Assembly (NCBI GenBank): GCA_900539855.1 | Contig: UQDO01000010.1 | Span: 1 to 55,768, forward strand | Direction of reading: 5' to 3' | From: an uncultured Oscillospiraceae bacterium | GTDB taxonomy: Bacteria > Bacillota > Clostridia > Oscillospirales > Acutalibacteraceae | Length of the DNA: 55,768 nt | Part shown: in pieces, positions 1 to 8,523 of the stretch | How the letters are laid out: the number at the start of each line of letters is the position of its first letter | How positions within the stretch are numbered: position 1 is the first letter of the stretch | Made by a program: the position numbers and the translations under genes | Notes under the pieces: generated by a model | What the model was told of the DNA's origin: nothing | Database searches by the model: none | What the model saw: the letters and a program-made list of their open reading frames with translations, nothing else

Positions 1-82
1 TCATTTTCTTCTTTTTTTAAAGAAAATGGGTCATATCACTTTACAACGCAGAGTCATAACTCCGTTTTTTGACTTTTCCGTA

Positions 83-111
83 TTGACAAAACAATAAGCA
101 GATTATATAAT
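83..111 (+). promoter_or_regulatory. sigma-A promoter of the LRR lipoprotein gene
   Basis: TTGACA at 83-88 and TATAAT at 106-111 are separated by 17 bases, an exact consensus vegetative promoter. It lies about 65 bases before the ATG at 176, which has an AGGAAGG ribosome site. Confidence 0.8.
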
Positions 112-175
112 TATATTTGTATCGGCACGACATTTTGTGTGTAAGTTTTTGGGTGACAGGAAGGAACAGTAAAGT

Positions 176-2668
176 ATGAACAAAAAGATTATCCCAGTGA
201 TCATTGCAGCTATAGCAGCTATGGCTCTGCTTCTCGGAGGCTGTACTGAAAACCCGGATCTTGCGAAGTATACGGGCAGCACGGTATCCGAAACGGGTTA
301 CACCGTATCGGAAAGCGGGGATTTCAAATATAACGTGTATGATGATCATGCCGAGCTTGTCGGATATTCCGGATCGTCGCGTTCGGTAAATGTCCCGGCA
401 TCTGCCGAAGGCAAGGCGGTCACCTCCATAGGCGAAGGCGCTTTCAGCAACTCGAATATAACCGAGGTCACAATACCTGCTTCGGTTAAAGATATAGGCG
501 CTTATGCCTTCTATAATTCAAAGCTTGCATCGGTAACAATCCCTGAGGGTATTGAGGCATTGGGATATGCATCTTTCGGAAAATGTACCGCGCTTACATC
601 GGTCACCGTGCCCAAAACCGTCACACGTCTCGGCTTTTATGCCTTCCAGGGCTGTAACGGCCTTACCGAAGTAAACCTTCCGGATACACTCACATTTATA
701 GGCGAGCATGCGTTTGACGGCTGCACATCGCTGGAAACCATAAATATTCCGGCGTCGGTCATGAGTATCGAAAAGTTTGCCTTTTTCGGCTGTTCCTCTC
801 TTAAGGATATTGTTTTTGCCGAAGGCTCGATCATAGACAGCATAGGACAGGAGGCTTTCGCAAAGTGCGCCTCACTGGTGGAATTTACGCTTCCGGCTTC
901 CTGCGTTTCAATAGGAGAAAGAATTTTCTATAACGATTCGGAACTTACCACCTTCCGCGTTCCCGACGATTCCAAGCTTAAAACGATCGGCGACACCGCT
1001 TTCGGTAAATGCGGCGCACTTACAACAATGACCATTGCCGCAAGTGTAAAGAGCATAGGCAACTATGTATTCGCCGACTGCGTCGGGCTCCGCTCGGTCT
1101 ACACGATAGGCGATCTTGAAAAGATAGGCGATTATGCATTCGACGGCTGTATCGCGCTTACCGCGTTTGGCAGCATAAGCGGCGGAAATACACCGACCGA
1201 TATCAGAATACCCGACTCGGTAAAATCACTCGGTGCGTATGCGTTTAAGGATTGCGCCGCCGTAACGAGCGCAACGATAGGCAGCGGCATTGAGTCGGTT
1301 TCCGAGGGCGTTTTCAAAAACTGCATAGCGCTCACCACCGTCGATACCGGTTCGGTCAAGAGCTTCTCCAAGGCAGCATTTGAGGGCTGTGTCGCTCTCA
1401 GCAATGTCACCTATTCTCCCCTGCTTACCACTATAGGCGACGGCGCATTTGCAGAATGCACGGCGTTTACCGAGCTTGTGATACCGGAGACCGTAAACTA
1501 CATAGAGGCAAACGCTTATTCCGGCTGCACAAGCCTTGTTAGCGTAACGCTGCCTTCGAAGATAAGAACCATAGGCGATCTTGCTTTCATAAACTGCAGC
1601 GCGCTTACTGCTATTGATCTCAACCGTGACCTGCTTACTTCGATAGGCAAATCTGCGTTTGAAAGCTGCACACTTTTAACCGATATGTACATTCCGGACG
1701 GTGTTACCGTCATAAACGATGGTCTTTTCAAAAACTGCTCGGCGCTTGCAACGGTACGCATACCCGACGGTATCACCGAAATAGGCGTCGGCGCATTCTC
1801 CGGCTGCACAAGCTATAAGGAGTCCGTGATACCTGAGGGCGTCACCGTTATAAATGACACGGTGTATGAGAACTGCTCGGCGCTTGAGAAGATTGATGTA
1901 AAGGGCAAGATATCCAAAATAGGCAACTCGCCCTTCTCCGGCTGCTCATCCCTCAAGGAAATTTCACTTCCCGACACCGTGACCGAAATGGGAACTGCGA
2001 TATTTAAGGACTGCTCATCGCTGACCGAAATCGTTCTTCCTGCCAATGTTGCGGTCATTTCCGATAACACACTTTCAGGCTGCACAAGCCTTGTGAATGT
2101 CACACTTCCCACAGCAATAAATAATATCGGCGCCAGTGTGTTTGAAAGATGCACTTCGCTTACCGAGATCACCATTCCCGATACGCTTACCGCAATAGGA
2201 GCCGGCGCATTCAGAAACTGCAAGGCACTTTCATCGATAGCTTTGCCCGAGGGTGTCACCACCATTGAAAGCTCACTGTTTGAGGGCTGCAGTGCACTGA
2301 AAGCGGTTGAATTCGGCGGAAGACCGCGCTCTGTGGGAGACAATGCATTCAAAAAATGCTCTTCGCTTGAAAAGCTCAGCTTCCCTGGTTCTACCGAGTC
2401 TGTCGGCGAAAATGTGTTTGAAGGCTGCGATGCTCTTACGGTATTCTGCGTTGAAAGATCTCCGGTCGGTGATTATGTCGCAGCTCAGAACGTAAAGCAT
2501 GAGTATGTAAGCGATACGAGTATCGGTAATGATCAGAACGGTCCTAATGCACTCCTGTTTGTACTCATCATGGTGCTGATTGTCGTCATTATCGCAGGCA
2601 TTATCGTTCTTAATATCTACTTAAAGAAAAAGAGAATCAGGCAGAACACCCTCAAGAAGGAAAACTGA
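176..2668 (+). CDS. BspA-like leucine-rich repeat surface lipoprotein
   Basis: An 830-residue exported protein. The N-terminus is a lipoprotein signal peptide with a lipobox ending in LLGGC (Cys about residue 23). Residues about 60-770 consist of roughly 23-residue BspA/TpLRR (LRR_5) repeats with the recurring pattern IG..AF..C.SL..I.IP. Near the C-terminus (about 792-812) is a strongly hydrophobic segment followed by a Lys/Arg-rich tail, which reads as a transmembrane anchor. In known proteins this repeat family mediates adhesion or protein-protein contact at the cell surface; the partner cannot be read from sequence. A lipid anchor together with a C-terminal membrane segment is unusual. It appears to be a single transcription unit, with a promoter before it and a GC-rich hairpin after it. 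Confidence 0.9.
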   Translation: MNKKIIPVIIAAIAAMALLLGGCTENPDLAKYTGSTVSETGYTVSESGDFKYNVYDDHAELVGYSGSSRSVNVPASAEGKAVTSIGEGAFSNSNITEVTIPASVKDIGAYAFYNSKLASVTIPEGIEALGYASFGKCTALTSVTVPKTVTRLGFYAFQGCNGLTEVNLPDTLTFIGEHAFDGCTSLETINIPASVMSIEKFAFFGCSSLKDIVFAEGSIIDSIGQEAFAKCASLVEFTLPASCVSIGERIFYNDSELTTFRVPDDSKLKTIGDTAFGKCGALTTMTIAASVKSIGNYVFADCVGLRSVYTIGDLEKIGDYAFDGCIALTAFGSISGGNTPTDIRIPDSVKSLGAYAFKDCAAVTSATIGSGIESVSEGVFKNCIALTTVDTGSVKSFSKAAFEGCVALSNVTYSPLLTTIGDGAFAECTAFTELVIPETVNYIEANAYSGCTSLVSVTLPSKIRTIGDLAFINCSALTAIDLNRDLLTSIGKSAFESCTLLTDMYIPDGVTVINDGLFKNCSALATVRIPDGITEIGVGAFSGCTSYKESVIPEGVTVINDTVYENCSALEKIDVKGKISKIGNSPFSGCSSLKEISLPDTVTEMGTAIFKDCSSLTEIVLPANVAVISDNTLSGCTSLVNVTLPTAINNIGASVFERCTSLTEITIPDTLTAIGAGAFRNCKALSSIALPEGVTTIESSLFEGCSALKAVEFGGRPRSVGDNAFKKCSSLEKLSFPGSTESVGENVFEGCDALTVFCVERSPVGDYVAAQNVKHEYVSDTSIGNDQNGPNALLFVLIMVLIVVIIAGIIVLNIYLKKKRIRQNTLKKEN

Positions 2669-2679
2669 TAAACAGCTTT

Positions 2680-2699
2680 GCCTCCGGTTTGCCGGAGGC
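2680..2699 (+). terminator. hairpin after the LRR gene
   Basis: GCCTCCGG / CCGGAGGC stem of 8 bp with a TTTG loop, 11 bases after the stop codon. There is no clear T-tract, so it may be a weak terminator or a processing hairpin before the tRNA. Confidence 0.55.
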
Positions 2700-2704
2700 T
2701 GTAT

Positions 2705-2778
2705 GCAGATGTGGTTCAATGGTAGAATGTCAGCTTCCCAAGCTGAACACGCGGGTTCGATTCCCGTCATCTGCTCCA
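2705..2778 (+). tRNA. tRNA-Gly (anticodon CCC)
   Basis: Acceptor stem GCAGATG/CATCTGC, D-arm, anticodon stem TCAGC/GCTGA enclosing loop TTCCCAA (anticodon CCC), T-arm with GGTTCGATTCC, and an encoded CCA at 2776-2778. All four arms pair. It reads the GGG glycine codon. Confidence 0.93.
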
Positions 2779-2808
2779 AAGCCCCAAGGACAATAGTCTT
2801 TGGGGCTT
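2779..2808 (+). terminator. intrinsic terminator of tRNA-Gly
   Basis: AAGCCCCAAGGAC paired with GTCTTTGGGGCTT around an AATA loop, starting directly after the tRNA CCA. Confidence 0.75.
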
Positions 2809-2925
2809 ACTTATTACCTCTTGACTTTTACTTGGGGATTATCTTTGGAACTTTGGAAAGTAATAAGTAATAGCGAGAAGTGAAGGAGTTCGGTGTTGGC
2901 TTCGCCGGCGGATCGATATAATCCG
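2809..2925. repeat. dispersed intergenic repeat, copy 1 (TTACTTATTAC / GGCTTCGCCG type)
   Basis: Contains CTTATTACC, the inverse AGTAATAAGTAAT and a GTTGGCTTCGCCGGC hairpin. The same parts recur, inverted, at 55405-55525, where a copy ends the readable part of an integrase gene. No protein is encoded. It looks like a small non-autonomous mobile or palindromic repeat; its exact ends were not determined. Confidence 0.5.
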
Positions 2926-2988
2926 ACGGTGTTAAATACAGGTCAACGATAGATAGATAGATACAGGCAAAGCAATCGGTGCACAAAG

Positions 2989-3020
2989 AATCGGCAAGTA
3001 TCGAAAGATACCTGCCGATT
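2989..3020 (-). terminator. hairpin downstream of the two-repeat gene
   Basis: AATCGGCA-GTATC / GATAC-TGCCGATT with a GAAA loop, 35 bases beyond the stop of the minus-strand gene at 3056. The T-tract is weak (TTCTTTG). Confidence 0.5.
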
Positions 3021-3055
3021 TTCACTTCTTCGTTTTCTGCTAAAAATATATCATT

Positions 3056-3544
3056 TTATTCTTCATCAATACTGTTCGGCAAAAGGATCATGTCCTCTTC
3101 CCTTATCGGTATTTCTACCGTGCTTCTGTCACCGTGCCCGGAAAAGTGCACCAGCCACGACATACCTTCGTATCTGTCAGGGCATATCAATCCTCGCATA
3201 CCCTTGTTGATACCATACTTTGAGTATTCCCACTTTTGGACCGTTACCTCTATGTGATCGCGATATTCCGGAACGGAATTCTCGCTGCAGCATCCGTTCT
3301 TTTCAAATTCTGCTTTTATAAATTCGTTTATCACAGCATGCATAACAGGGATTCTTTCCAGATCATTTTCTTCTATCGGTATTTCGGCTATATCCGGCTT
3401 TTCACCACGCTGCGTAAAGTACACGGAATATTCGCCGGACCTACATACGCCATCCCAAACAACTCCCTGCATACCTTTGTGGACTCCACACTTAGCATAT
3501 TTTTCTTTTTCGGCTATTACTCTGACGCAGTCAAGATATTTCAT
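3056..3544 (-). CDS. hypothetical protein made of two homologous ~65-residue units
   Basis: A 162-residue soluble protein without signal peptide or membrane segment, not assigned to a family. It is an internal duplication: residues about 4-66 and 95-157 align, each reading roughly V.....EYAK.G..KGM.G.......G...V.F...GD....EIPI.E.D...LP. The pattern of short strands with KGM.G turns resembles small SH3-like barrels, but that is an inference. It stands alone, convergent to the repeat element and divergent from the two-component system; a GGAG precedes its ATG by 11 bases. A role as a small binding module is possible; function unknown. Confidence 0.65.
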   Translation of the reverse strand: MKYLDCVRVIAEKEKYAKCGVHKGMQGVVWDGVCRSGEYSVYFTQRGEKPDIAEIPIEENDLERIPVMHAVINEFIKAEFEKNGCCSENSVPEYRDHIEVTVQKWEYSKYGINKGMRGLICPDRYEGMSWLVHFSGHGDRSTVEIPIREEDMILLPNSIDEE

Positions 3545-3641
3545 TAAAACAGTCTCCGCTTGTGTTTCAATTTAAGGTATTATAATTTTACCACCATGCG
3601 CCGACTATTTCAACAGCCGCTGCTCTTTATATCACTTACGG

Positions 3642-3671
3642 TTGCAAACAGGTACTCGTTTCTGCTATAAT
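3642..3671 (+). promoter_or_regulatory. promoter of the two-component/ABC module
   Basis: TTGCAA at 3642-3647 and TATAAT at 3666-3671 with an 18-base spacer, 31 bases before the TTG start at 3703. Confidence 0.65.
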
Positions 3672-3702
3672 AAAGTCAAAAGCAACCGAGGGGTGAAGAA
3701 AA

Positions 3703-4377
3703 TTGTATAAGGTATTTATAGTTGAGGACGATCCCGGAATAACGTCAGCCATCACGGAACTTTGCAAAAGCTGGGAACTGCAGCCGGTTGCCGTTACCGA
3801 TTTCAGAAACGTCGCCGCCGAATTTGCGGCTGCTTCGCCTCATATCGTCCTGCTCGACATCACGCTGCCGTGCTACAACGGATATCACTGGTGCGAGGAA
3901 ATAAGAAAAATATCAAATGTACCCATTATATTTATTTCGTCGGCATCGGATAACATGAGCATGGTCATGGCTATGAACATGGGGGCAGACGATTTTATAG
4001 CTAAGCCGTTTGACCGCGACCTGCTGGTCGCCAAAATTCAGGCGGTCCTTCGCCGCACATATAATTATTCCGCCGCAGCGTCAAGAGTGCTCCAGCACCG
4101 CGGAGCCTTTCTTAATACAGGCGACGGATCAATGACATTCGGCGATCAGAAGATCGAGCTTACCAAAAACGAGCTGCGTATTCTGTCCTGCCTTATGGAA
4201 AACAAGGGAAAGACGGTAAGCCGCGAAAAACTCATGGAGCGCCTTTGGGAGACCGATCTTTACGTTGACGAAAACACTTTGACCGTCAATGTAAACCGCC
4301 TGCGTAAAAAACTCGACGCCGCAGGACTTGAGGGATTTATAACCACCAAATTCGGCGTCGGATATATGATCGGATAG
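3703..4377 (+). CDS. OmpR/PhoB-family response regulator (BceR-like)
   Basis: A 224-residue DNA-binding response regulator. The receiver domain (about 1-118) has the acidic pair ED at residues 7-8, the phosphorylated Asp in LLDITLP (D52), the Ser of FISSA and the Lys of AKPFD. The C-terminal winged helix (about 130-224) has the typical LTKNELRIL and GVGYMIG segments. The start is TTG behind GAGGGGTGA; no ATG fits as well. It is followed after 10 bases by the histidine kinase and then by an ABC transporter, the arrangement of the BceRSAB family, in which the regulator activates the transporter genes on sensing cell-wall-active peptides. The actual inducer is not shown by the sequence. Confidence 0.9.
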   Translation: MYKVFIVEDDPGITSAITELCKSWELQPVAVTDFRNVAAEFAAASPHIVLLDITLPCYNGYHWCEEIRKISNVPIIFISSASDNMSMVMAMNMGADDFIAKPFDRDLLVAKIQAVLRRTYNYSAAASRVLQHRGAFLNTGDGSMTFGDQKIELTKNELRILSCLMENKGKTVSREKLMERLWETDLYVDENTLTVNVNRLRKKLDAAGLEGFITTKFGVGYMIG

Positions 4378-4387
4378 GTGAAACAGG

Positions 4388-5377
4388 TTGTTAAAATATA
4401 TTAAGGACTGCTTAAGTGTTGCCTTTTTGTTTCTGTGCTGTGCCGCAATATTCGCGCTTACATTTTTTCTGTACGGTCTTGACCTTTACGCCGTGCTTTA
4501 CCCGACGATGCTTTGTCTTGTGCTGCTCGCGGTCGTCTGCACGGTAACGCTGATACGCCGCAAACGCAAGCATAAACAGCTGGCATCGCTTTTGTCGGCG
4601 GCATCGGAAACCATCGACCGGCTGCCCGAACCGGCAACATTGGCGGAGCAGGACTACATAAATCTCATACGCAGTCTGCAAAAAGAAATAAGATCGCTCA
4701 AAACAGCCGATGATGCCAAATACCGCGAAACAGTGGATTATTATACCGTCTGGGCGCATCAGATAAAGACCCCCATTGCCTCTATGAAGCTGATGCTGCA
4801 GGGCGAGGACTCCGATGTCTCGCGCCGGATGTCCTCTGATCTTTTTAAAATAGAGCAGTACGTCGAAATGGTGCTGACCTTTTTGCGGCTCGGCTCGTGC
4901 AGCACCGATTATGTTTTTAAAAGCTGTCCGCTTGACGGGATTGTCCGTCAGTCGGTAAAGCGCTTTTCGGGCGAATTCATTGTCAAAAAGCTGCGGCTCG
5001 ACTACGGACCGGTCGAGGGCTGTGCAGTCACCGATGAAAAATGGCTGTCATTTGTTATTGAACAGATAATTTCAAATGCCGTTAAATATACCGCAGAGGG
5101 CGGCATAAAAATATTTACAAAGGAGCCCTTGCTGCTGTACATAAGTGACACCGGCATAGGCATACAGCCCGAGGACATACCGCGGATATTCGAAAACGGG
5201 TACACCGGTCAGAACGGCAGGTATGACAAACGTGCGACCGGAATAGGTCTTTATCTCTGTCGCCGGATCTGCGATAATATAGGCGTCAGAATAGCCGTGG
5301 AATCGGTGCCTGCTGCCGGTACGACCGTTATACTCGATATGAGAAGCAAAAACGACCGTCTTCTTACAAGGATGTAA
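4388..5377 (+). CDS. intramembrane-sensing histidine kinase (BceS-like)
   Basis: A 329-residue kinase with two N-terminal membrane helices (about 9-29 and 34-56) joined by an extracellular loop of only a few residues, the hallmark of intramembrane-sensing kinases. The H-box is WAHQIKTPIASMKLM with the phosphorylated His at residue 124. The ATPase domain shows the N-box QIISNAVKYT, the G1 box ISDTGIGI and the G2 box ATGIGLYL. Start is TTG, ten bases after the regulator's stop. Kinases of this type have almost no sensor domain and read the state of the partner ABC transporter; the transporter is encoded immediately downstream. Confidence 0.9.
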   Translation: MLKYIKDCLSVAFLFLCCAAIFALTFFLYGLDLYAVLYPTMLCLVLLAVVCTVTLIRRKRKHKQLASLLSAASETIDRLPEPATLAEQDYINLIRSLQKEIRSLKTADDAKYRETVDYYTVWAHQIKTPIASMKLMLQGEDSDVSRRMSSDLFKIEQYVEMVLTFLRLGSCSTDYVFKSCPLDGIVRQSVKRFSGEFIVKKLRLDYGPVEGCAVTDEKWLSFVIEQIISNAVKYTAEGGIKIFTKEPLLLYISDTGIGIQPEDIPRIFENGYTGQNGRYDKRATGIGLYLCRRICDNIGVRIAVESVPAAGTTVILDMRSKNDRLLTRM

Positions 5378-5461
5378 GATTAAAAGCTGCTATTGTAAGC
5401 CGATGCTATGGATTGAGCCTCGTTTTTCTGCTAAAATATCGGTGGAAATGGAGGAAATCAT

Positions 5462-6226
5462 ATGAGTATACTAACTGTTTCAGCTTTAAGAAAGGTTTAT
5501 TCCACCCGTTTCGGCAGTTCGCAGGTCGAAGCGCTGAAAAACGTCAACTTCAGCGTTGAGGAGGGCGAATTTGTCGCCATAATGGGCGAGTCGGGCTCAG
5601 GCAAAACCACCCTGCTAAACATAATCGCAGCACTCGACAAGCCCACATCGGGCTCTGTGCTCCTTGCCGGACGTGAGCTTTCCGAAATAAAGGATGCCGA
5701 GCTTTCAAATTTCAGGCGTGACAACCTCGGCTTTGTTTTTCAGGAATTCAATCTGCTTGACACCTTTACTGTAGAGGATAACATCTATCTTCCGCTTGTG
5801 CTTGCCGGAAAGCGTTACGGCGAAATGGCGGAGCGCCTGAGTCCGATAGCAAAGCGTCTGTCGATAAACGACATTTTAAAGAAGTACCCGTACGAAATAT
5901 CCGGAGGACAGAAGCAGCGTGCTGCCGTAGCGCGTGCACTGATCACCGAGCCTAAACTTATACTTGCCGACGAGCCCACCGGAGCGCTCGATTCGCGCTC
6001 ATCGGATGAGCTGTTACGACTGTTTTGCGACATAAACCGCATAGGTCAGACCATAATAATGGTCACCCACTCGGTAAGGGCTGCAAGCGTTGCCGGACGC
6101 GTACTTTTTATAAAGGATGGCGAGGTATTCCACAGTCTTTACCGCGGAAACGACACTGACGAGCGCTTTTACGCCCGTATTTCCGACACGCTGACCATGC
6201 TTGCAACCGGCGGTGACAGATCATGA
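5462..6226 (+). CDS. ABC transporter ATP-binding protein (BceA/MacB type)
   Basis: A 254-residue nucleotide-binding subunit. Walker A GESGSGKTT lies at about 41-49, the Q-loop in FVFQEFN, signature SGGQKQR at about 147, Walker B with LILADEPTGALDS at about 166 and the H-loop in VTHS. The start is ATG behind TGGAGG. The end overlaps the permease start by ATGA, indicating translational coupling. In the family this subunit drives removal of peptide antibiotics from their lipid targets and signals to the BceS-type kinase. It is 84 bases after the kinase gene; a separate promoter in that gap was not identified. Confidence 0.93.
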   Translation: MSILTVSALRKVYSTRFGSSQVEALKNVNFSVEEGEFVAIMGESGSGKTTLLNIIAALDKPTSGSVLLAGRELSEIKDAELSNFRRDNLGFVFQEFNLLDTFTVEDNIYLPLVLAGKRYGEMAERLSPIAKRLSINDILKKYPYEISGGQKQRAAVARALITEPKLILADEPTGALDSRSSDELLRLFCDINRIGQTIIMVTHSVRAASVAGRVLFIKDGEVFHSLYRGNDTDERFYARISDTLTMLATGGDRS

Positions 6227-8220
6227 GGTTGGGATTTTATCCGAGGCTTGCCCTCGACGGAATAAGAAAAAACCGGCGCATGTATCTGCCCTTTATCCTC
6301 ACCTCGTCGATTATGGCTGCAATATTCTATATACTTCTGTTTTTGCAGCAAAGCAGGACCATCCTGACGATGGAGGGAGGAGAGAATGTAGCGGTGATGC
6401 TCCGGTTCGGAGTCATAGTCATAGCCGTGTTCTCGTGCATTTTTCTTTTTTACACAAATTCCTTTCTTATACGAAGAAGGAAAAGCGAGTTTGGAATTTA
6501 CAGTATTCTCGGAATGAACCGTCGCAATATAGGGCGGATGCTGCTTTGTGAGACCTTCATAGTATATGCCCTCACCGTCCTTTTCGGAGGTGCAGCCGGC
6601 ATACTGCTTTCAAAGCTTTCCGAGCTGCTGCTTGTAAACATTATGAGCGGCGGCATCACCTTCACGCTTTCGGTATCGTTTGGCTCTCTTTTCTACACCG
6701 TTATCGTTTTTGGAGTAATATTCCTGCTTTTGTTCTTCAACGCATTGAGGCAGATAAGATTTTCAAGCACGATATCGCTTATCAAAAGCGAAAAACTCGG
6801 CGAAAAGCCGCCTAAGGGCAATATACTGTTCGGCCTCTTAGGGCTGGTCATTTTAGCGGCGGCATACTGGCTTGCGCTTTCCATAAAGGATCCCGTCGCA
6901 GCCATGGTCTGGTTTTTAGTGGCTGTTCTGATGGTCATAGTCGCCACATATCTTATCATGGTGTCCGGCTCGGTACTTTTGTGCCGCGTGCTGCAAAAGG
7001 CTAAGGGATATTATTACACCCCTAAGCATTTTGTTTCGGTATCATCAATGGCTTACCGCATGAAGCGCAACGGTGCAGGACTTGCATCGATATGCATACT
7101 GGCGACAATGGTGCTTGTAACGGTATCCACCACGACAAGCATGTATTTCGGCATGGACAACGCAATAAACATGCAGAATCCACGCGACATTTATGTAAGG
7201 CTCACCGACGGTGACAGAAGCGGTATAGCATACGACAACACAGCCAAGGTAAGGTCGTCCATAGCCGATACGGCTGACAGCCTCAGCATGAAAACACAGA
7301 ATGTCGTTGAGTACCGGCACATGTGGCTGCGTGTTATAAACACGGGCGACACCCTGACAAACAGCCTTGACGCCAAAGGCAGCACTGTCTACCTCAGCAT
7401 AATGCCGCTGTCCGATTACAACTCGGTCACAAAGAGCAATAATACCTTAAAGCCCGGCGAGGCACTGATCACCACCTATAATACAAAATACGGTTCTGAT
7501 ACGGTAAACCTTTGGGGAAGCTGTGAGTACCGCCTTAAAAAGGCTGAGGGCAACTTCAGCGATTATGACCTCAAAGCATCCAACACACCGGTCATCACAT
7601 TGGTCGTAAATGATTTAGGCGAGATCGCCGGTCCGCCGGCGCAAAGAAGTGCATTGGGATATTCGACCGCGCGCTACAGCTACCTTTACTATTTCGACAC
7701 CGGAGCCGATCCGCAGCAACAACTGCATGACGGCTGGCTGTTCACCGAAAATATCGCAAAGCGCGACGATATCAAATACAAAGCACTTTCGTATTCACTC
7801 AGAGAGTCAAACAAAATCGACTACAAAGGCAACTTTGGCGGACTGTTTTATCTCGGCATTATTCTCAGCATAGTATTTCTTCTGGCAGCAGTTCTTATAA
7901 TCTACTACAAGCAGATATCCGAGGGCTATGAGGACCGCTCACGCTTTGAAATAATGCAGAAAGTCGGCATGACACGCCGTGAAATTAAGCGCAGCATAAA
8001 TTCGCAGCTGCTGACGGTATTTTACCTGCCGCTTATAGGCGCCGGAATGCATCTTTTGTTTGCCTTCCCGATGATACGCCAAATACTGCAGCTCATGCAG
8101 CTTAAGAACATCGGTCTGTTCGCAATTACGACCGCCGTCAGTTACCTCGTTTTCACAGTCATATATATGGTGGTTTATAAGATCACATCGAACGCTTACT
8201 ATAACATTGTTAAGGAATAA
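6223..8220 (+). CDS. ABC transporter permease (BceB-like, FtsX domains)
   Basis: A 665-residue membrane protein with the BceB layout: an N-terminal helix (about 20-40), three helices up to about 175, a further group to about 300, a large extracellular domain of about 220 residues (about 310-535), then three C-terminal helices. Sections such as FGIYSILGMNRRNIGRML (after helix 2) and FEIMQKVGMTRREIKRSI (near the end) are the cytoplasmic coupling regions of FtsX-family permeases. The extracellular domain is the presumed peptide sensor. It overlaps the ATPase gene by four bases and is followed by a strong terminator, so it closes the operon. Confidence 0.9.
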   Translation: MRLGFYPRLALDGIRKNRRMYLPFILTSSIMAAIFYILLFLQQSRTILTMEGGENVAVMLRFGVIVIAVFSCIFLFYTNSFLIRRRKSEFGIYSILGMNRRNIGRMLLCETFIVYALTVLFGGAAGILLSKLSELLLVNIMSGGITFTLSVSFGSLFYTVIVFGVIFLLLFFNALRQIRFSSTISLIKSEKLGEKPPKGNILFGLLGLVILAAAYWLALSIKDPVAAMVWFLVAVLMVIVATYLIMVSGSVLLCRVLQKAKGYYYTPKHFVSVSSMAYRMKRNGAGLASICILATMVLVTVSTTTSMYFGMDNAINMQNPRDIYVRLTDGDRSGIAYDNTAKVRSSIADTADSLSMKTQNVVEYRHMWLRVINTGDTLTNSLDAKGSTVYLSIMPLSDYNSVTKSNNTLKPGEALITTYNTKYGSDTVNLWGSCEYRLKKAEGNFSDYDLKASNTPVITLVVNDLGEIAGPPAQRSALGYSTARYSYLYYFDTGADPQQQLHDGWLFTENIAKRDDIKYKALSYSLRESNKIDYKGNFGGLFYLGIILSIVFLLAAVLIIYYKQISEGYEDRSRFEIMQKVGMTRREIKRSINSQLLTVFYLPLIGAGMHLLFAFPMIRQILQLMQLKNIGLFAITTAVSYLVFTVIYMVVYKITSNAYYNIVKE

Positions 8221-8272
8221 GGGCAAAATTCAAAATCGGGGCGCGGTTTGACGGATATAATGCCTAAACAAA

Positions 8273-8304
8273 AACGGTGGGAGCCGAAGCTCCCACCGTT
8301 TTTG
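8273..8304 (+). terminator. intrinsic terminator of the Bce-like operon
   Basis: AACGGTGGGAGC / GCTCCCACCGTT, a 12-bp perfect stem with a CGAA loop, followed by TTTG. Confidence 0.9.
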
Positions 8305-8324
8305 TTCGTTTGTTTATACCGATA

Positions 8325-8442
8325 AATTTTAGTTTAGCGATATGAATAAACAGAAATTATTTGGTACGCCGTAGGGAGCCAAGCCCCTGTCCTATAAATG
8401 TACAATTAGATTTTCGGCTTTTTACACCGCTAAACTAAAATT
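8325..8442. repeat. MITE-like element, copy 1, with 15-bp perfect terminal inverted repeats
   Basis: The ends AATTTTAGTTTAGCG (8325-8339) and CGCTAAACTAAAATT (8428-8442) are perfect inverted repeats of each other. The interior holds GTACGCCGTAGGGA and ATGTACAATTAGATTTTCGG, both found again in the intergenic region at 23459-23632. It encodes no protein. It is 118 bp long and sits between two terminators; no target-site duplication could be confirmed. Confidence 0.65.
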
Positions 8443-8450
8443 CAAATAAC

Positions 8451-8478
8451 ACAGACCGGCAGTTTTCTGCCGGTCTGT
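8451..8478 (-). terminator. terminator of pheST
   Basis: ACAGACCGGCAG / CTGCCGGTCTGT, 12 bp with a TTTT loop, 45 bases beyond the pheT stop. A T-rich tract lies on the plus-strand side as well, so it may act in both directions. Confidence 0.7.
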
Positions 8479-8523
8479 CGGTTTGTTTTTTAAATAATCC
8501 CGGTTCTTACGTCCGTCCTGGCG

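Noticed and set aside
1..30. CATTTTCTT...AAAGAAAATG inverted repeat at the window edge
   Set aside because: A-T-only arms at the truncated start; could be a terminator of a gene outside the window, but cannot be supported.
2941..2985. GATA tetranucleotide repeat as a phase-variable tract
   Set aside because: Only about four units and outside any gene or promoter.
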